The notes below the pieces were generated by a model. It saw nothing but the letters and a program-made list of their open reading frames with translations. It had not been told where the DNA came from and made no database searches. The translations under genes and the position numbers were made by a program. Positions 1 through 10,840 of a stretch of DNA of 64,000 nucleotides are shown piece by piece; the stretch's first letter is position 1, and each line of letters starts with the position of its first letter. The stretch lies in NCBI GenBank assembly GCA_900088475.1, contig FLMG01000941.1, forward strand, positions 325,054 to 389,053, given 5' to 3'. Source of the DNA: Hyphochytrium catenoides. Taxonomy: Eukaryota > Sar > Hyphochytriomycetes > Hyphochytriales > Hyphochytriaceae.

Positions 1-759
1 CTACTACCAGACCGAGACGGCCAGTCACATTGGCCGGATGATTCAGCGGAACAAGAGCCTTCGCAGTCTCTCTCTCGCGAAACTGAGTCTTGGGGACGGA
101 GAGGCAAAGATCTTGGCGGAGTTCCTTGTCGAGAACAGATCTCTCACATCGCTTTCGCTATCTAGCAACCAGATCGCAGGACAAGGGGCCAAAGCCCTAA
201 TGACATGCGTCTTTCAGCATCTTCCTCCTCTCTCCTCCCTTGACCTATCTAACAACAGGATCATGGACGAGGGGGCCCTGGCGGTGGGCAAAGCTCTGGC
301 AGTCAATGGCTCTCTTAAGACGGTTAACCTTAGAAATAATCGCATCTTCGATAGCGGTAAGAGTATGTCATGGGCTCTTCTTTTCAGTGAGCTTATTTAG
401 CATCTCTCTCCACCATTCCTCTCATAATTTCTCTCGTTCCGCTGAGAGGTCTTGTTTGCTATGGTGTGGGTCTTCGCTAGCTTGCAAAGAGTTAACAGCG
501 ATGTTCTTCTTTGCCTCTCATGGGAAGTTTAACTCTTTTCCTCCCTGCATGTGGAGTAGGGCTCGTCGCAATAGCTAACGGTCTTAAAGAGAATGCATCC
601 CTTACTCGAGTCTTGGTATGGGACAACAACTTTGACAAAGAAAGTATGGAGGCCTTTGACGAGCTCTACAATGGGCGGTGGAAAAGCTTAGGAGTACAAT
701 CAGATATTAGGCCCTACCAAGTTGATGGACAGGTCTTCTTGGCCAGAGAAGACTGTTAA
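1..759 (+). CDS. Leucine-rich-repeat protein, 3' part (5' end outside window)
   Basis: Two exons are visible: <2..356 and 560..759. The intron 357-559 starts GTAAGAG and ends TAG, and the frame joins exactly. About 184 residues are seen. The frame is open through the left edge, so the start lies outside the window. The protein shows tandem leucine-rich repeats of the ribonuclease-inhibitor/NLRC3 type: LTSLSLSSNQIAGQGAKAL, then LSSLDLSNNRIMDEGA and LKTVNLRNNRI, with about 28-30 residues per repeat. LRR proteins of this type are protein-interaction scaffolds. Nothing visible here says which partner or pathway. The last 45 residues lose the repeat and look like a C-terminal cap. The next gene is convergent on the opposite strand. 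Confidence 0.8.
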
Positions 760-1312
760 AGACAAACGGGAACATAGGCTGAGGATAAACTTCAGAGAAA
801 GCCAAATCCTGGTCTCCGTCGCACCTAGCAGAGAAAGTGTATCCAATGCTTGGACTAGTACCTCTGCTACTCTTACAGTGAAATGGCCCTACCTCCGTTG
901 AAGCCATTGGAGCCACCAGATGGTGTATAGTTAGGGCTACAATGTACCTAGTTGCAGTTAGCTGTATAATCAGCGTCACCTGATGTCGTAAGAAGGTAGC
1001 AATGGTATCAACCCGAGCGGTATGCCTTAGTGGAATTCTCATCTACTCCGTTCGGAGCAATAAGTTAGACCGTTCAGGCACAAAGCCAGATAGCTGCCTC
1101 ATTTCAGATTTCAGAGCGACCTCATCGCGTCGAGCATACCCCCGCCGATATGGCGTTGACGAAGGCTCGCTCTCTAATCCGTAAAGCTTGTTCCCCGGTC
1201 GTCTTCTCAGAGTCGGCTGCAGAAGACCGATGAAGAAGATTGTTGATATATTTTGCGACACTTGTGGGGTTAGAGGACAAAAGCGTCTTGCCCTCTATTT
1301 GCTTCTGCATCT
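760..1312. other. Intergenic space between convergent genes
   Basis: This gap separates the stops of the LRR gene (+) and the transporter gene (-). It should hold both 3' untranslated regions. I see no coding exon with splice signals, no repeat and no RNA gene in it. Confidence 0.5.
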
Positions 1313-2907
1313 TTATTTCATCTTCTCGGGCATCTTCTGGGTCTTCTTCCCTACAGTCTCCCCGAAGAAGAAGAGCGGCAGAGCAGCCAGGGCAGCTAGG
1401 AGCGAACATAGACAGCTAAATAGAGGAAGAAGAGCCCAGCCATTTGCCTCTATGAAGAACCCAAAGGGGGCCCCTGCCGCCGCCCCACCGAGCTGCCCCA
1501 AAAACTTGACTAGACCTCCGCCGGTCTCGCTGACACGAGGGTCGGCTAGCTCTCTAGCAAATAAACCGGCCAACATGTGAGGGGGAAATGAAAGGAAGCC
1601 AAGGCAGAAGTAGCAGAGCGAGAGAAGAGGAAGACCATCCAGCTGAGTTATTGCTAAGGAAAGAGGTGCCGCAATAAAAGAGAAAGAGACGATGATAGGT
1701 GCCCGTCTTCCTCCGTAGAGGTTGTCCGTGATCCATCCCGCTGCTAAACTTCCTACAAAACCACCCATCTCGAGAGCAAAGAGACAGGTGGAGGCTTCAG
1801 ACAGAGATAAGGCCTTGTTTTCGAATAGGAAAGACGGCGCCCAGTCACTCAGGATACAGCGAAGAAGGGTAACGAAGAGGTAAGACAGGCCCAGCACCCA
1901 CAGTTTCCAGTTTAAAAACACCTCCTTTTGAACGATAGCGCGAAAGTCTTTATCACCATCGCTGGGAGAAGAAGAAGGAGCAGTGACAGTCGGTCTCCTG
2001 TCCTTTTTACTCAGCTTCTTTTCCCCTACATCGTCCACCTCCGCACTATCCAGCGTGTGGAAGGCGAAAAGAGCAAGAACGAGACAGATGCCAGCTGGCA
2101 GCCACATGGTCGAGTACTCTCCGAGGTAGGCAATCGCAGGCACAAGGATGAGAGGGGAGAGAGCTGAGCCCGCGTTCTGTGAGGTGGAGAGCAGCCCATA
2201 CCATTTTCCTCTCTCTTTCGGACTCTTGAAGTGCTTCATAAAGATCTTGGTCATGGCAGGCCAACCCACAGATTGAGCCAGACCATTGAGTCCCCAGACA
2301 AGGCTCATCACAGAGAGAGACGTAGACGAAAGAAGAAGAAAGTTACATAGAGACGAGAGAGCTAGGCCAAGGCAAAAAATGACGTGAGGCTGCGACATAT
2401 CCACCAGTGGGCCCGCTACAAAGAGTGCATGCGAGTTGGGGCAAGGTTGTTGAGCAGGGGGCAAAATTAGAGATCAGAGGACCTTAGCGGGACAAAAGAG
2501 CAAGGAGAAAGAGGTGAAGCTTCAACAAGGCTGATGGCCAAGATCATTGGAGAGCGCCTGCCGGTCGATAATAGAGAGAGAAGAGATGGCTAAAGAGAGG
2601 TAGAGAACGAGAGGCATAAGGAAGAAGACCGAGAGGACGAGATATCGAACGACAAGACAGTAGGAAGCAACTGGGAAGACAATGCACAGTGCTCCTCACC
2701 AACGAGCTTGAAAAGCCCCATGCTTGTCTCTAGAGATGTCTGCACCACAGCGACCTCTCCTCGGCTCATCTGCAGTCTCTTTGCGACGAGAGGCATCCAG
2801 AACCCATAGTTCTTCTTCGCAAGATAGTAGCCAACGTATCCCACATACAGAGAGAAGAAGACCACATACCGCTTCGTAGGGGAAGATGAACTATCAGAAG
2901 TTGTCAT
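1313..2907 (-). CDS. SLC37/GlpT-like sugar-phosphate or glycerol-3-phosphate transporter (MFS)
   Basis: Two exons, complement(1313..2415, 2700..2907), joined by a 284-nt GT-AG intron, give 436 residues. The ATG at 2907 is followed by a short Ser-rich cytoplasmic tail and the first membrane segment (VVFFSLYVGYVGYYLAKKNY). The LNGLAQSVGWP motif near residue 120 and the RGKWYGLLSTSQNAG segment are hallmarks of the organophosphate:phosphate antiporter branch (GlpT, UhpT, eukaryotic SLC37). About 12 hydrophobic segments can be counted, with a polar central loop of about 40 residues (DDVGEKKLSKKDRR). The length matches the family (430-530). The known family role is exchange of glycerol-3-phosphate or hexose-phosphate for phosphate across an internal membrane. 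The exact substrate cannot be read from the sequence. No targeting peptide is obvious. Confidence 0.85.
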
Positions 2908-4377
2908 CCTCGGAAAGACTCTCAGCTTGTGACCTCAGCACTAGGAGATAGCGAAGATCTTGTCCTCCTCTCTCTGTCTTTGGCTCTCGCCGTCAATCTA
3001 TGCTTTGAGGTAAAGCACACTAAATGATTAGAGCTGCTCTAGAGGGAAGGTGTCTCTCCTACTGCTTGCTATCGCCGTTGGCATCTTTTCTTCTCTGTCT
3101 AGGACCTTGTCTGATCGTCAGACTCGGACCACGATCAATCGATCGAGCCATCTTCGCATCTTCCTGCTTCAGGCTCTGAGAGAAGCCCTATAAAAGCTAT
3201 AGATACACTTGCATTGGCCGTCGGTTAGCGGTCAGGTGGGCAGCTCTGGATCATGGTTTGTATCAAGGATCTTAGGGTTAGCAGGCTTGTCCTCCTCGTC
3301 CCAAGTGCTCCTGATGGCACTTCCAAGAGCATCGTGGAGTCCTGCTCTCTCTCTCTCGTAGGCAGTCTAACAACAGGGAGGCTGAAGGACCATCTTCAAC
3401 TTGCGGAAGATGAGGGAGGACCAATGCAGCTGTAGCGGCCGTTCTTTACCGTTCTCTTGCCCGGCCTCGCTTCTTGTTCACGCTCATGGCCACCTTGGCC
3501 CTCGTAGCTGTCTTCTATTCTTGTCAATTAGATGGTTCCTCATTAAGCTCATTCTTAACTGAGCAAGGAGAACTTTGTGATGGGATTGCCGCAGTCAACA
3601 GAGCCGGATGACTTTCTGTTGCGATCATATAGACCTAGCAACTCCTTCAATCGCCAGCCCTCGGGGTAACCTTTACATGGACAATGGGGATGATTAGCAA
3701 CGTAGTCGTATAGCTAAGTTATGACAGGCTGGACGTGTTGCGCAGCAGAGTGAAGTCAATAGATCTACTTCAGCACGTTTTCTTTCCCTATACTGGGTTA
3801 TACAGCCACGCTAGCAGCATGTCCTTGTGGCTCGGTTGCGAGGACTATCCGACTACGTCCAAGCCGTGCAGTGGTTCCTGCCAACACTTTCTGTTGCAGA
3901 TTATGAAGGTGGCAATGGAGGAACACTAGTTATCGCGCTTTATTTATCCATCAGCTCGAAGCCAATAGCAAGCAAAGAAAGAGCAGCAGCAGGTCACCCG
4001 TCAAGGGTCTGCGGGCAAAAGAGCAGAGGATGGAGGTTGCTTCTCCCTGCCTACTTGCAGGTCTGGGAAGGAAGAGACGAAGAGTTCAATGTGAAAATGG
4101 AAGCAGGAAAAGCGACATGCAATGCATTGTGCGTTTCCACGGCGAGCCTGTCAGAGAGGGGCCATCCATCTTGAGTAGCAAGGCAAAGCCACTTCCTTCG
4201 CCCTTTCATCCAATACTTTTGCTAAATACCGCGCCGTGGAGATCTGCTGCCGTAGGAGATCTGCTGACGTTTGACTTCTTGCGCAGTGGACGTCGGGTCG
4301 TTTGACTTCTTGCGCAGTGGACGTCGAGTCGCAAATGTCTTCTTTGTAGACCAACATTGTCTTCTTCAATAAGATGT
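2908..4377. other. Intergenic region, no gene found
   Basis: About 1.47 kb lies between the transporter start and the 3' end of the WW-PDZ gene, both on the minus strand. Open frames here are short, lack family features and are not bounded by convincing splice sites. The right part holds a 31-bp tandem duplication, listed separately. It probably carries the transporter promoter, but no core element is convincing: a TATAAAAG string near 3190 lies in the plus orientation, the wrong way for the transporter. Confidence 0.45.
4269..4330. repeat. 31-bp tandem duplication
   Basis: Two adjacent 31-bp copies, 4269-4299 and 4300-4330, start GTTTGACTTCTTGCGCAGTG and differ at one base (G versus A near the end). 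They lie about 50 bp downstream of the stop of the minus-strand WW-PDZ gene, in its presumed 3' flank. Confidence 0.85.
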
Positions 4378-7300
4378 TTATTGTGGGGCATAACGATGCG
4401 GTCTCATTGTCTTGGACGCACTCTTTGGAGTGCCTTGCCCACTAGAAAATGAAGAACTGGCCGAGGTAAGCGACATGCTTTCCTCTTGCTGCTTAATAAG
4501 GTTCAGCTCATCCTGGGCTCGGGCAAGCTCGCTCTTCAATAACAGACGGCGCTTCTGAAGCTCGGAGCTTGGTTGCCCTGTCTTGGCGGCCTGAGCTATG
4601 GCATTCACAATTTCCCTCTGCGAAAGATGGGCAAGGGAGTAAAGAAGGAGACCGGAAGGTTCAGTGACTCCACCATAATGATAGGGTTTTACAGGCGAAC
4701 CACGGGTTAAGGAGAAAGATATCCGCAGAAGAGCTAATACGTTGGATCTGGCCAACTCACCACTTCAGCTCTCAGCGCCTCTACCTTGGCCTCAGCACTA
4801 ACCAGTCCTGGGGACTTTTTACCGCTCAGAAGGGCTGCAGGGTCACAAGCGTTAGAAGGACATGTGAGACGAGCAGCGTCATACAAAGCCGGTTCTGCCC
4901 GGGTCGGAGCTGTCTCATGAAGAGGATACAACTACCCAGCATGAAGAGCCTCCTTGGTAACAAGGTTCTCACATATAGACGTTCTGAGAAAGAGTGAGAT
5001 GTTTTTCCGTCGGTACCTGCTGCATTACTCTCGTTCCGCCTCAGAGTCTGCCTCTGTTTACTGAGCTGCTGAATCTCAATGGCAAGGGCAGCAGACTTTT
5101 CTTCCTCGGCAGCCATATCCTGCTCGAACAAACGAACCTAGACGATTATAGATGATGCGTTGAGTGCGGTACCTAGAAACAATGCACCGAAAGAGGCAAA
5201 GACAGACCAACCTTTTCTGACACTTTGGCCAACTGCTCCTCAACTGGAATATCGCCTGCTAGACCTTCTAGTTCGATGGCCACTCTCTCCGCAGCTTTCT
5301 GCACCGCAGATGAACGACAGAAGGCCGCACAAAGTCAAGCTCGTAATGTAGGTAATGCGCAATAGGAAGAGGAAGTGTTTGGGAACAAACCTTATCGTCG
5401 ATGGACTTCAGCTTGCTCTGCATAGCACTGAGGTTATTGGATATTTGTTCGCATTGGGCGGCCAAGTCCTTGTTTCCACGATTCAGCAGCTCCACGTCAT
5501 GCTGCAGCTCTAATACAACGACAAAACGATGTCAAGAAAGCGAGATATAAACGATAAGCGCGACGATTAGAAGAAGTAAGCGGATTCCGTTATCCCTGAT
5601 CAATCCTCAATGTCGTCTTCCCTATGATGTCACGTACGTCTGTTCCTCTTGTTCATCTCGTGAAAGCGGACAACTTCCGGTGACTCAATTTTCCCTTCCA
5701 TTTGCAATTGAAGGTTCTTCCTCTTCACAGCAAGCTGTTCCCTTTTCCATCGCAGCTGGAAGTGTAAAGAGAAATCATTATTCGGCCATACGCAGAAAAG
5801 TGGAGAACGTTAGGAGATGGCGCGACCACAAGCCATGGAAAGCGCGACACCCTAAGCTCTAAATAAATGTATGGGAGGGATATGAACTAGTAACGGAACG
5901 CTCTACATGTCGCGCCCGATAAGATAGTTGAGATCCAAAGAATATCAGGAGTAGATAGGATGACACTTACCATCTCCGCCTCCATCTTGAGCTGTTGATT
6001 CTCCTTGGAAAGAGTCCTATAGTGATGCACCAAGAATCCAACGTTCTTCTTCACCATCGTCCTGACAAAGAAAAAGAAAACGGAGGAAACCGCATTCGAT
6101 AAGATTTAGGGCAGAGGAAAGTTAGTGGTCTGGGCTAGAGCAACGGCTTACTTCTCCTTTCTTAGATCCTCCACAGCCTTCCGGAGTGTCTCCACCCTGA
6201 TGCCACTGACCACCAGAAGCGCACGGTAGTCCTGAAGCAATCTGCTTGCCTCACTTTGTGGAGCTGAGCTGGACGCCGGACTGGAAGCAGATGACTCCTG
6301 GAGAAATAAGATGGAAGTAAACAAACGGTATGTCAAGCCCCAGGCCCATTTGGAGGTTCTATATCCATCCTCCCCGTCCGTTACGAGGCAATCAAGATGC
6401 ACTTTCCTTTTATGGGTAAACACCTCCCCATGCTAGTCTTTCCAGAAGAGGTAAGAGCCAGCAGAACTACGTACCATTACACGCGCATCTGTCTTTTTTA
6501 AGCCGAATTCTGTTTCTACGTCAATGAACTTAAGCGTGATGGGACGGCTGGCTCCCTTCATCAAAGCGGCGATCTCGTTGTACGGTCGTCCCCATAGATC
6601 TGACTCTCCAATGTAGGTGAGGCGCATACCTGGCTTCAGCCGTCTAAGGACAATAGTTGGTGTTAGACATCTGATCTCTGCCTTGCTAGGTATAATAAGG
6701 CCCAGTTTTTCCATTTCAATATACTCTCTCACTGCTGGCCCTTATGGCAATATTTCCAGCTTTTCCACCTTGCTTAGTCAACACGTGTTCCTCTCTTCGG
6801 ATCGTAACCAGTCTGCTCTCACCTCTCAGGTGGGACGCTCCAGTTATAGAGTTCTGCTGCACCGGGCTGGCTGCCCTTACCCTGCAAAAGGAGAGAGGAA
6901 TGATGAGAAAACCAGCCCTAGCCAATGCTAATAGCATTCCAAAGGTGATACTATGAGTCATATGGAAACGTGCGAGGCGGCCAATGACGGGCACAGGTAC
7001 AGGAGAGATCCAAGGAACCATCGGCATAAAGGAGAGATATTATAGGGGAAAAGATAGAAGTATCCTGTCTATTCTTACCTTCGTGAAGGCTTCTATCTCG
7101 GCTTGGAGCTCCGGCAAAATTGTTTCAGCAGCTTTGCTTTGTTTTAGGCTTAGACCCATGGGACCCGAACCAAACTCGACCTCTAACTGACCCTTCCACT
7201 GCGGGCGTCTGCTCGCCCCGCCACCTGACGGCAGATAAGACCGATCAACTCTATGATTAGACACGTAGACGAAGGCAGTGACGCCAGAATTATAGATCAA

Positions 7301-8249
7301 GGAGAGATGCAAGACGCTCTAGGAACAACACGATAGGCAAGGTAAGATTTGACAAAGAGATCTCCCGAGAACGAAGGGCCTCAATAAAGAGAGAAAGAGG
7401 GATTGCGGCATCCACAATATTTAGATCTAACTACCTGTGGTCGGTGCGGTCTGCGAGGACGACGAGGAGGAGGAGGTACGTCTCACGCTGGCCGTCTCTC
7501 CTGTCTTTGGTGGCGAGTCAGACGCTCTCTGGCCAGCATTCTCTCCTATTAATGACTATGTTAGCCACGAATTCTAGCTAAAGAATATAGAGCAGGCGGA
7601 ACGCAAAATAAAGCTAGCCATAGACGAGGAGGCACAAAAGTTAATGATTCAAAGTTACGGCAGCTAGAATGCAAAGAGTTGGGGAGGATCCAATGAGAGT
7701 TAATGCTCGGATTGCCACGTTCTTGGTAACAAGCGAGCGAGCGAAAGAGAGAATAGCGGATAGAGCGCAGACCTTCTCCTGAAGCTGCAACCTCTGGAAA
7801 CGTCCACGAGGTCTGTCCTTTGGGTCCAACATAATAAAACTGCCCGGGATGTTTGCGGCTTTCCTTCACGTTCCACCCTGGAGGAAGAGCTTTGGGTGCA
7901 TCACTGCAGACGTAGCTTGAAACGAGATGAGTAAGACGGAGCCAACAGAGAGAAGAGTGAAGAGGCATACTCCAGGAAAGGAGTATTGGAAGAGAAGAGA
8001 AGGAACTGAAGGCAGTAAACTGAAGGCCGATTGACTAGCAACATACTTCCGCGGGTAGAAGAGCGAGACCTGTAGAATGCAGTTGCTAGAAGTGCTGACG
8101 AGCAAAAGAAGAACGACTCTTTATAACCTAGGACCAGATTATCTCTTAGCAATACATAGCAAGGCAAAGAATGGAGTTCTAGAAGGAAAGAAGGAAGCGC
8201 AGACGTACCTTGGCCGCCTACTAGTGCTACCGGACTGTTGAGAGGACAT
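4378..8249 (-). CDS. WW-PDZ-coiled-coil protein
   Basis: There are fourteen exons, complement(4378..4617, 4761..4834, 5017..5137, 5212..5298, 5391..5509, 5638..5755, 5971..6061, 6152..6297, 6475..6643, 6823..6881, 7079..7224, 7435..7545, 7773..7903, 8209..8249). All phases close, giving 550 residues. A WW domain covers residues 20-50 (LPPGWNVKE at its start, the second Trp in QTSWTFP). After a Ser-rich linker, a PDZ-like domain spans about 106-205. It has a GPMGLSL carboxylate-binding loop and the typical LKPGMRLTYIGESD strand, with RPITLKFI as its last strand. From about residue 235 to 520 the chain is charged coiled coil, ending in a Ser-rich tail. WW domains bind proline-rich peptides and PDZ domains bind C-termini, so this is probably a cytoplasmic scaffold or adaptor. 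I know no named family with this order. The domain calls are by eye. Confidence 0.8.
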
Positions 8250-9321
8250 TGTAGTCGAGAGCAAGGAAAGAGAAAGCTACAATCGCAGCCAAACGCCAGA
8301 GGACAATCACTGTGAGCGCCGAAGAAGACGGGACGAAGCAACGAAGCCCAGACAGTTGGCGGCTTAGCAAGGGCGAAGCCAAGTCAGCTCAGGACGGAGG
8401 GCGAGGGTGGTCATCCAGAACCCAGAACCCACATCGGTGCCGCCTAATCGTCTTCAGAAGCAAGAGGCTAACAGAAGCAGGAGGCAAGAGAGAGCAAGAA
8501 ACGGAGAGAAGAGAGAGCGCAATAGACCAAGCCATCAGCGACCTTGGCTGACAGCTGAATGACGACGAGGGAGAGAGAAACAAAGTTGCTGATGGGCGCT
8601 GGACGTGACTGACGATCTGCTGCTGCTAGGACAGATAAGAAGCTCTCTCAGAAGGTAAGGATCGCCTAAAAGGCTATTAGACTTATGTTACGGTGAACAC
8701 AGCCAGGGGAGTTAACTGCCTGTGCAGCTGTTAGGCGGATTATTTGCAGTGATAAACCCTGATTCGCCCCTTTCAGGGATCAGAAACAGCATCCTTGAGG
8801 AAGCCAGTTGACACTGAATCTCTATACTCGCATCCTCCCTCTCTCTCTCTCTCTCTCNNNNNNNNNNNNNNNNNNNNNNNCTCTCTCTCTCTCTTCTTTC
8901 TTTTGTGTTCCCCAAGGTTTTTCGCTTCAATTGCTCTTGCTCAGTTTCTCCCTGTCTCTACCTCAAGCTTGCTTGTGATTCTTGGTAATTCTCACTCACT
9001 TTCCTCTTTCTCCCTTCTCTCTCATTGCCACCATTCAGCCTTTGGAAGCAGAGGGCTACCTCTCTTCAGATTCTTCTGTCTCTTTCTCTTCCCCTCATCA
9101 TCTCTGAGACCTTAGACTGCAGCTCGCCAATGTGCAGTAGAGTCCTCCTCATTTGTACGTCAACACTCGTTCATCGCTTCCTCCAGCTGCTGGCGCTCTC
9201 CCTCTTACAGCTGTCAGCCCCCCATCCCGCTCGGCTCTAGTCATTCTCCTGACAAGCAGGACCTCTGCGACCTCGTGCACTTCAAGCGCTGGGCCTCTGT
9301 CTTCTACATTGCAAGAGAAAG
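8250..9321. promoter_or_regulatory. Divergent intergenic region between WW-PDZ gene and PAAT-like gene
   Basis: The two genes start back to back (8249 minus, 9322 plus), so this 1.07-kb interval should carry both promoters and 5' leaders. It contains a (CT)n tract interrupted by N. No TATA box is clear. Open frames inside it are mostly Ser/Leu-rich products of pyrimidine tracts and are not believed. Confidence 0.4.
8839..8894. repeat. (CT)n microsatellite containing an assembly gap
   Basis: A pure CT run (8839-8857) enters 23 N (8858-8880) and continues as CT to 8894. The N run marks an unresolved repeat length in the assembly, so the true tract may be longer or shorter. Confidence 0.95.
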
Positions 9322-9714
9322 ATGTCAGAACCTCCGCGACTCGGCCAGATCAGCAGCACCTGGCAGCTCCCTAGGGGGCACCTTGAAAGCGTAGTATACT
9401 TCCCAGGGGCGGAGAGGACAATAGAGGATATAAGAGAGGAGGACGACGGAGGAGGCGTTGGCAAGGTGCTCCTGCTGCAAGGGGACAGCGCCGATTCATG
9501 CTTCCTGACAGGTACTTGTCGCTGTTAATGTTCTACTTTCCTGTGCTTACGTTCCCTCCCTCGCCTGCTTCTCTCTCGCTGTGTATGCCCTTCTGAGTCC
9601 TCGGGAGACACATTCTCTCTCCTGCCCCTACCTCTCCTCCCTATTCAGTGTCTCAGCGACCGTGGGAGCAGCTGTACTCTGCCGAGAATTTTTTAAATTA
9701 TCTAACGTTGTCTT

Positions 9715-9754
<40 letters not shown>

Positions 9755-10755
9755 ATTTCATAACTTTTGTGGATTGCCCTTCTCATCGCCTGCTGGTCTC
9801 GCCATCTCTGCGTCCAGTGGCTTTCGCGGAGAAGGTCGCGCTGTATTCTCTCTGTCTCCATAGCTCTGCCCGCACGGTGGAGCTATACGGCTGTTCAAGT
9901 GGCGACTCGGACCCTCGATACATCTCTACCTGCCGCGGACAGCTGGACGGCTCTCTAGAGGATGAAGGTTGGTCTCTTTGGCCCATCAACTCTTCAATCT
10001 TGTTCGGTCTTGCTCTGTCTCGTCCTCTGGCTTATGTTCGCATTCCATCATAGCCATCCCCAGCCCTCTTTCCTCATCAAGCTCGCCGCCGCTTTCTCTC
10101 CTTTGAATTGCTTCTGTCTCACGCTCAACTTGGCCCATCCGCATCTCTTTGCTCCCTATTGCTTCACTAAGAAGAACCCGGCAGCCCGTTGTACAAGGCA
10201 CACTTTGACTTTCTTTCGGGCGAAAAAGGGAGTCTGAGCATTATCCAGTCGATCCAACTTAAGCTTCTCTCATTGAAACCAAGAGACCGCGTCTCTGTTA
10301 AGCGGTTAACAGTAGCAGGCAGGGAGGTCGGTCGTCTTCTCGAAAAAAAGAAGATAGATGAAGGAGCTGCGCGAGAAGATGTACGGAGCTATCCTTCTCA
10401 GACGTCACAGCTTCAATCGATGATGGGACAACTACTTCTTCTTAAACAACGGCAAGGCATGATGAGCAATGAAATGCTTCCTTGCGCATTGAGATCCACA
10501 ACTACACCCTCTACTATAGCTGCCCCTTTCCCGACGACGCTGATAGAGGATGAACAGCGGCAACCCACAAAAGACCCACTTGAGGAAAGGATTCTCGCAT
10601 CTGTACAGCAGCAGTTGGAAAACATGGAACGCCGTCTAGAAAAGAAGCTCTCTCTTCTTTGTCAAGGGCTAAGCGACCGCGTATCCGTTCTTGAGGAAGA
10701 GCTGAAGAGCCTCAGGGCAAACTCGCATTCACCTAACGCACCGACTGCGGGTTGA
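9322..10755 (+). CDS. PAAT/C10orf88-like protein
   Basis: Three exons, 9322..9511, 9818..9971 and 10185..10755, splice in frame to 304 residues. The ATG at 9322 opens a short N-terminal part with the tryptophan-containing stretch ISSTWQLPRGHLESVVYFPG. Residues about 62-150 look like a compact beta-rich domain: EKVALYSLCLHSSARTVELY, then CRGQLDGS, LYKAHFDF and IQLKLLSL. The last 45 residues are an amphipathic helix (EERILASVQQQLENMERRLEKK) followed by a heptad segment. This order, a beta domain with a CxG/TCRG turn and a terminal EKK coiled coil, resembles animal PAAT (C10orf88), which associates with mitochondrial ABC transporters. The resemblance is from memory of the family pattern and needs a profile search. 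It ends 85 bp from the convergent CapA-PLAT stop. Intron 1 holds a 26-bp CT repeat. Confidence 0.6.
9721..9746. repeat. (CT)13 microsatellite in intron 1 of the PAAT-like gene
   Basis: A pure 26-bp CT run lies about 70 bp upstream of the intron 1 acceptor at 9817, on the sense strand. It may extend the polypyrimidine tract. Confidence 0.9.
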
Positions 10756-10840
10756 AAGTTCTCCTTCGCTCTCGTAGTCCCATCTAGCAGCTTCCTCTAT
10801 GGTTTGCCTATCCATGGATGGATACTAGCTCGGTTACTGA

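Noticed and set aside
707-1042. Minus-strand open frame overlapping the LRR 3' end
   Set aside because: It is a shadow of the LRR exon and 3' flank, without family features or splice support.
3253-4174. Plus-strand open frames in the gap between the transporter and WW-PDZ genes
   Set aside because: They are short and unrelated to each other in phase, with no recognised motif and no splice signals linking them.
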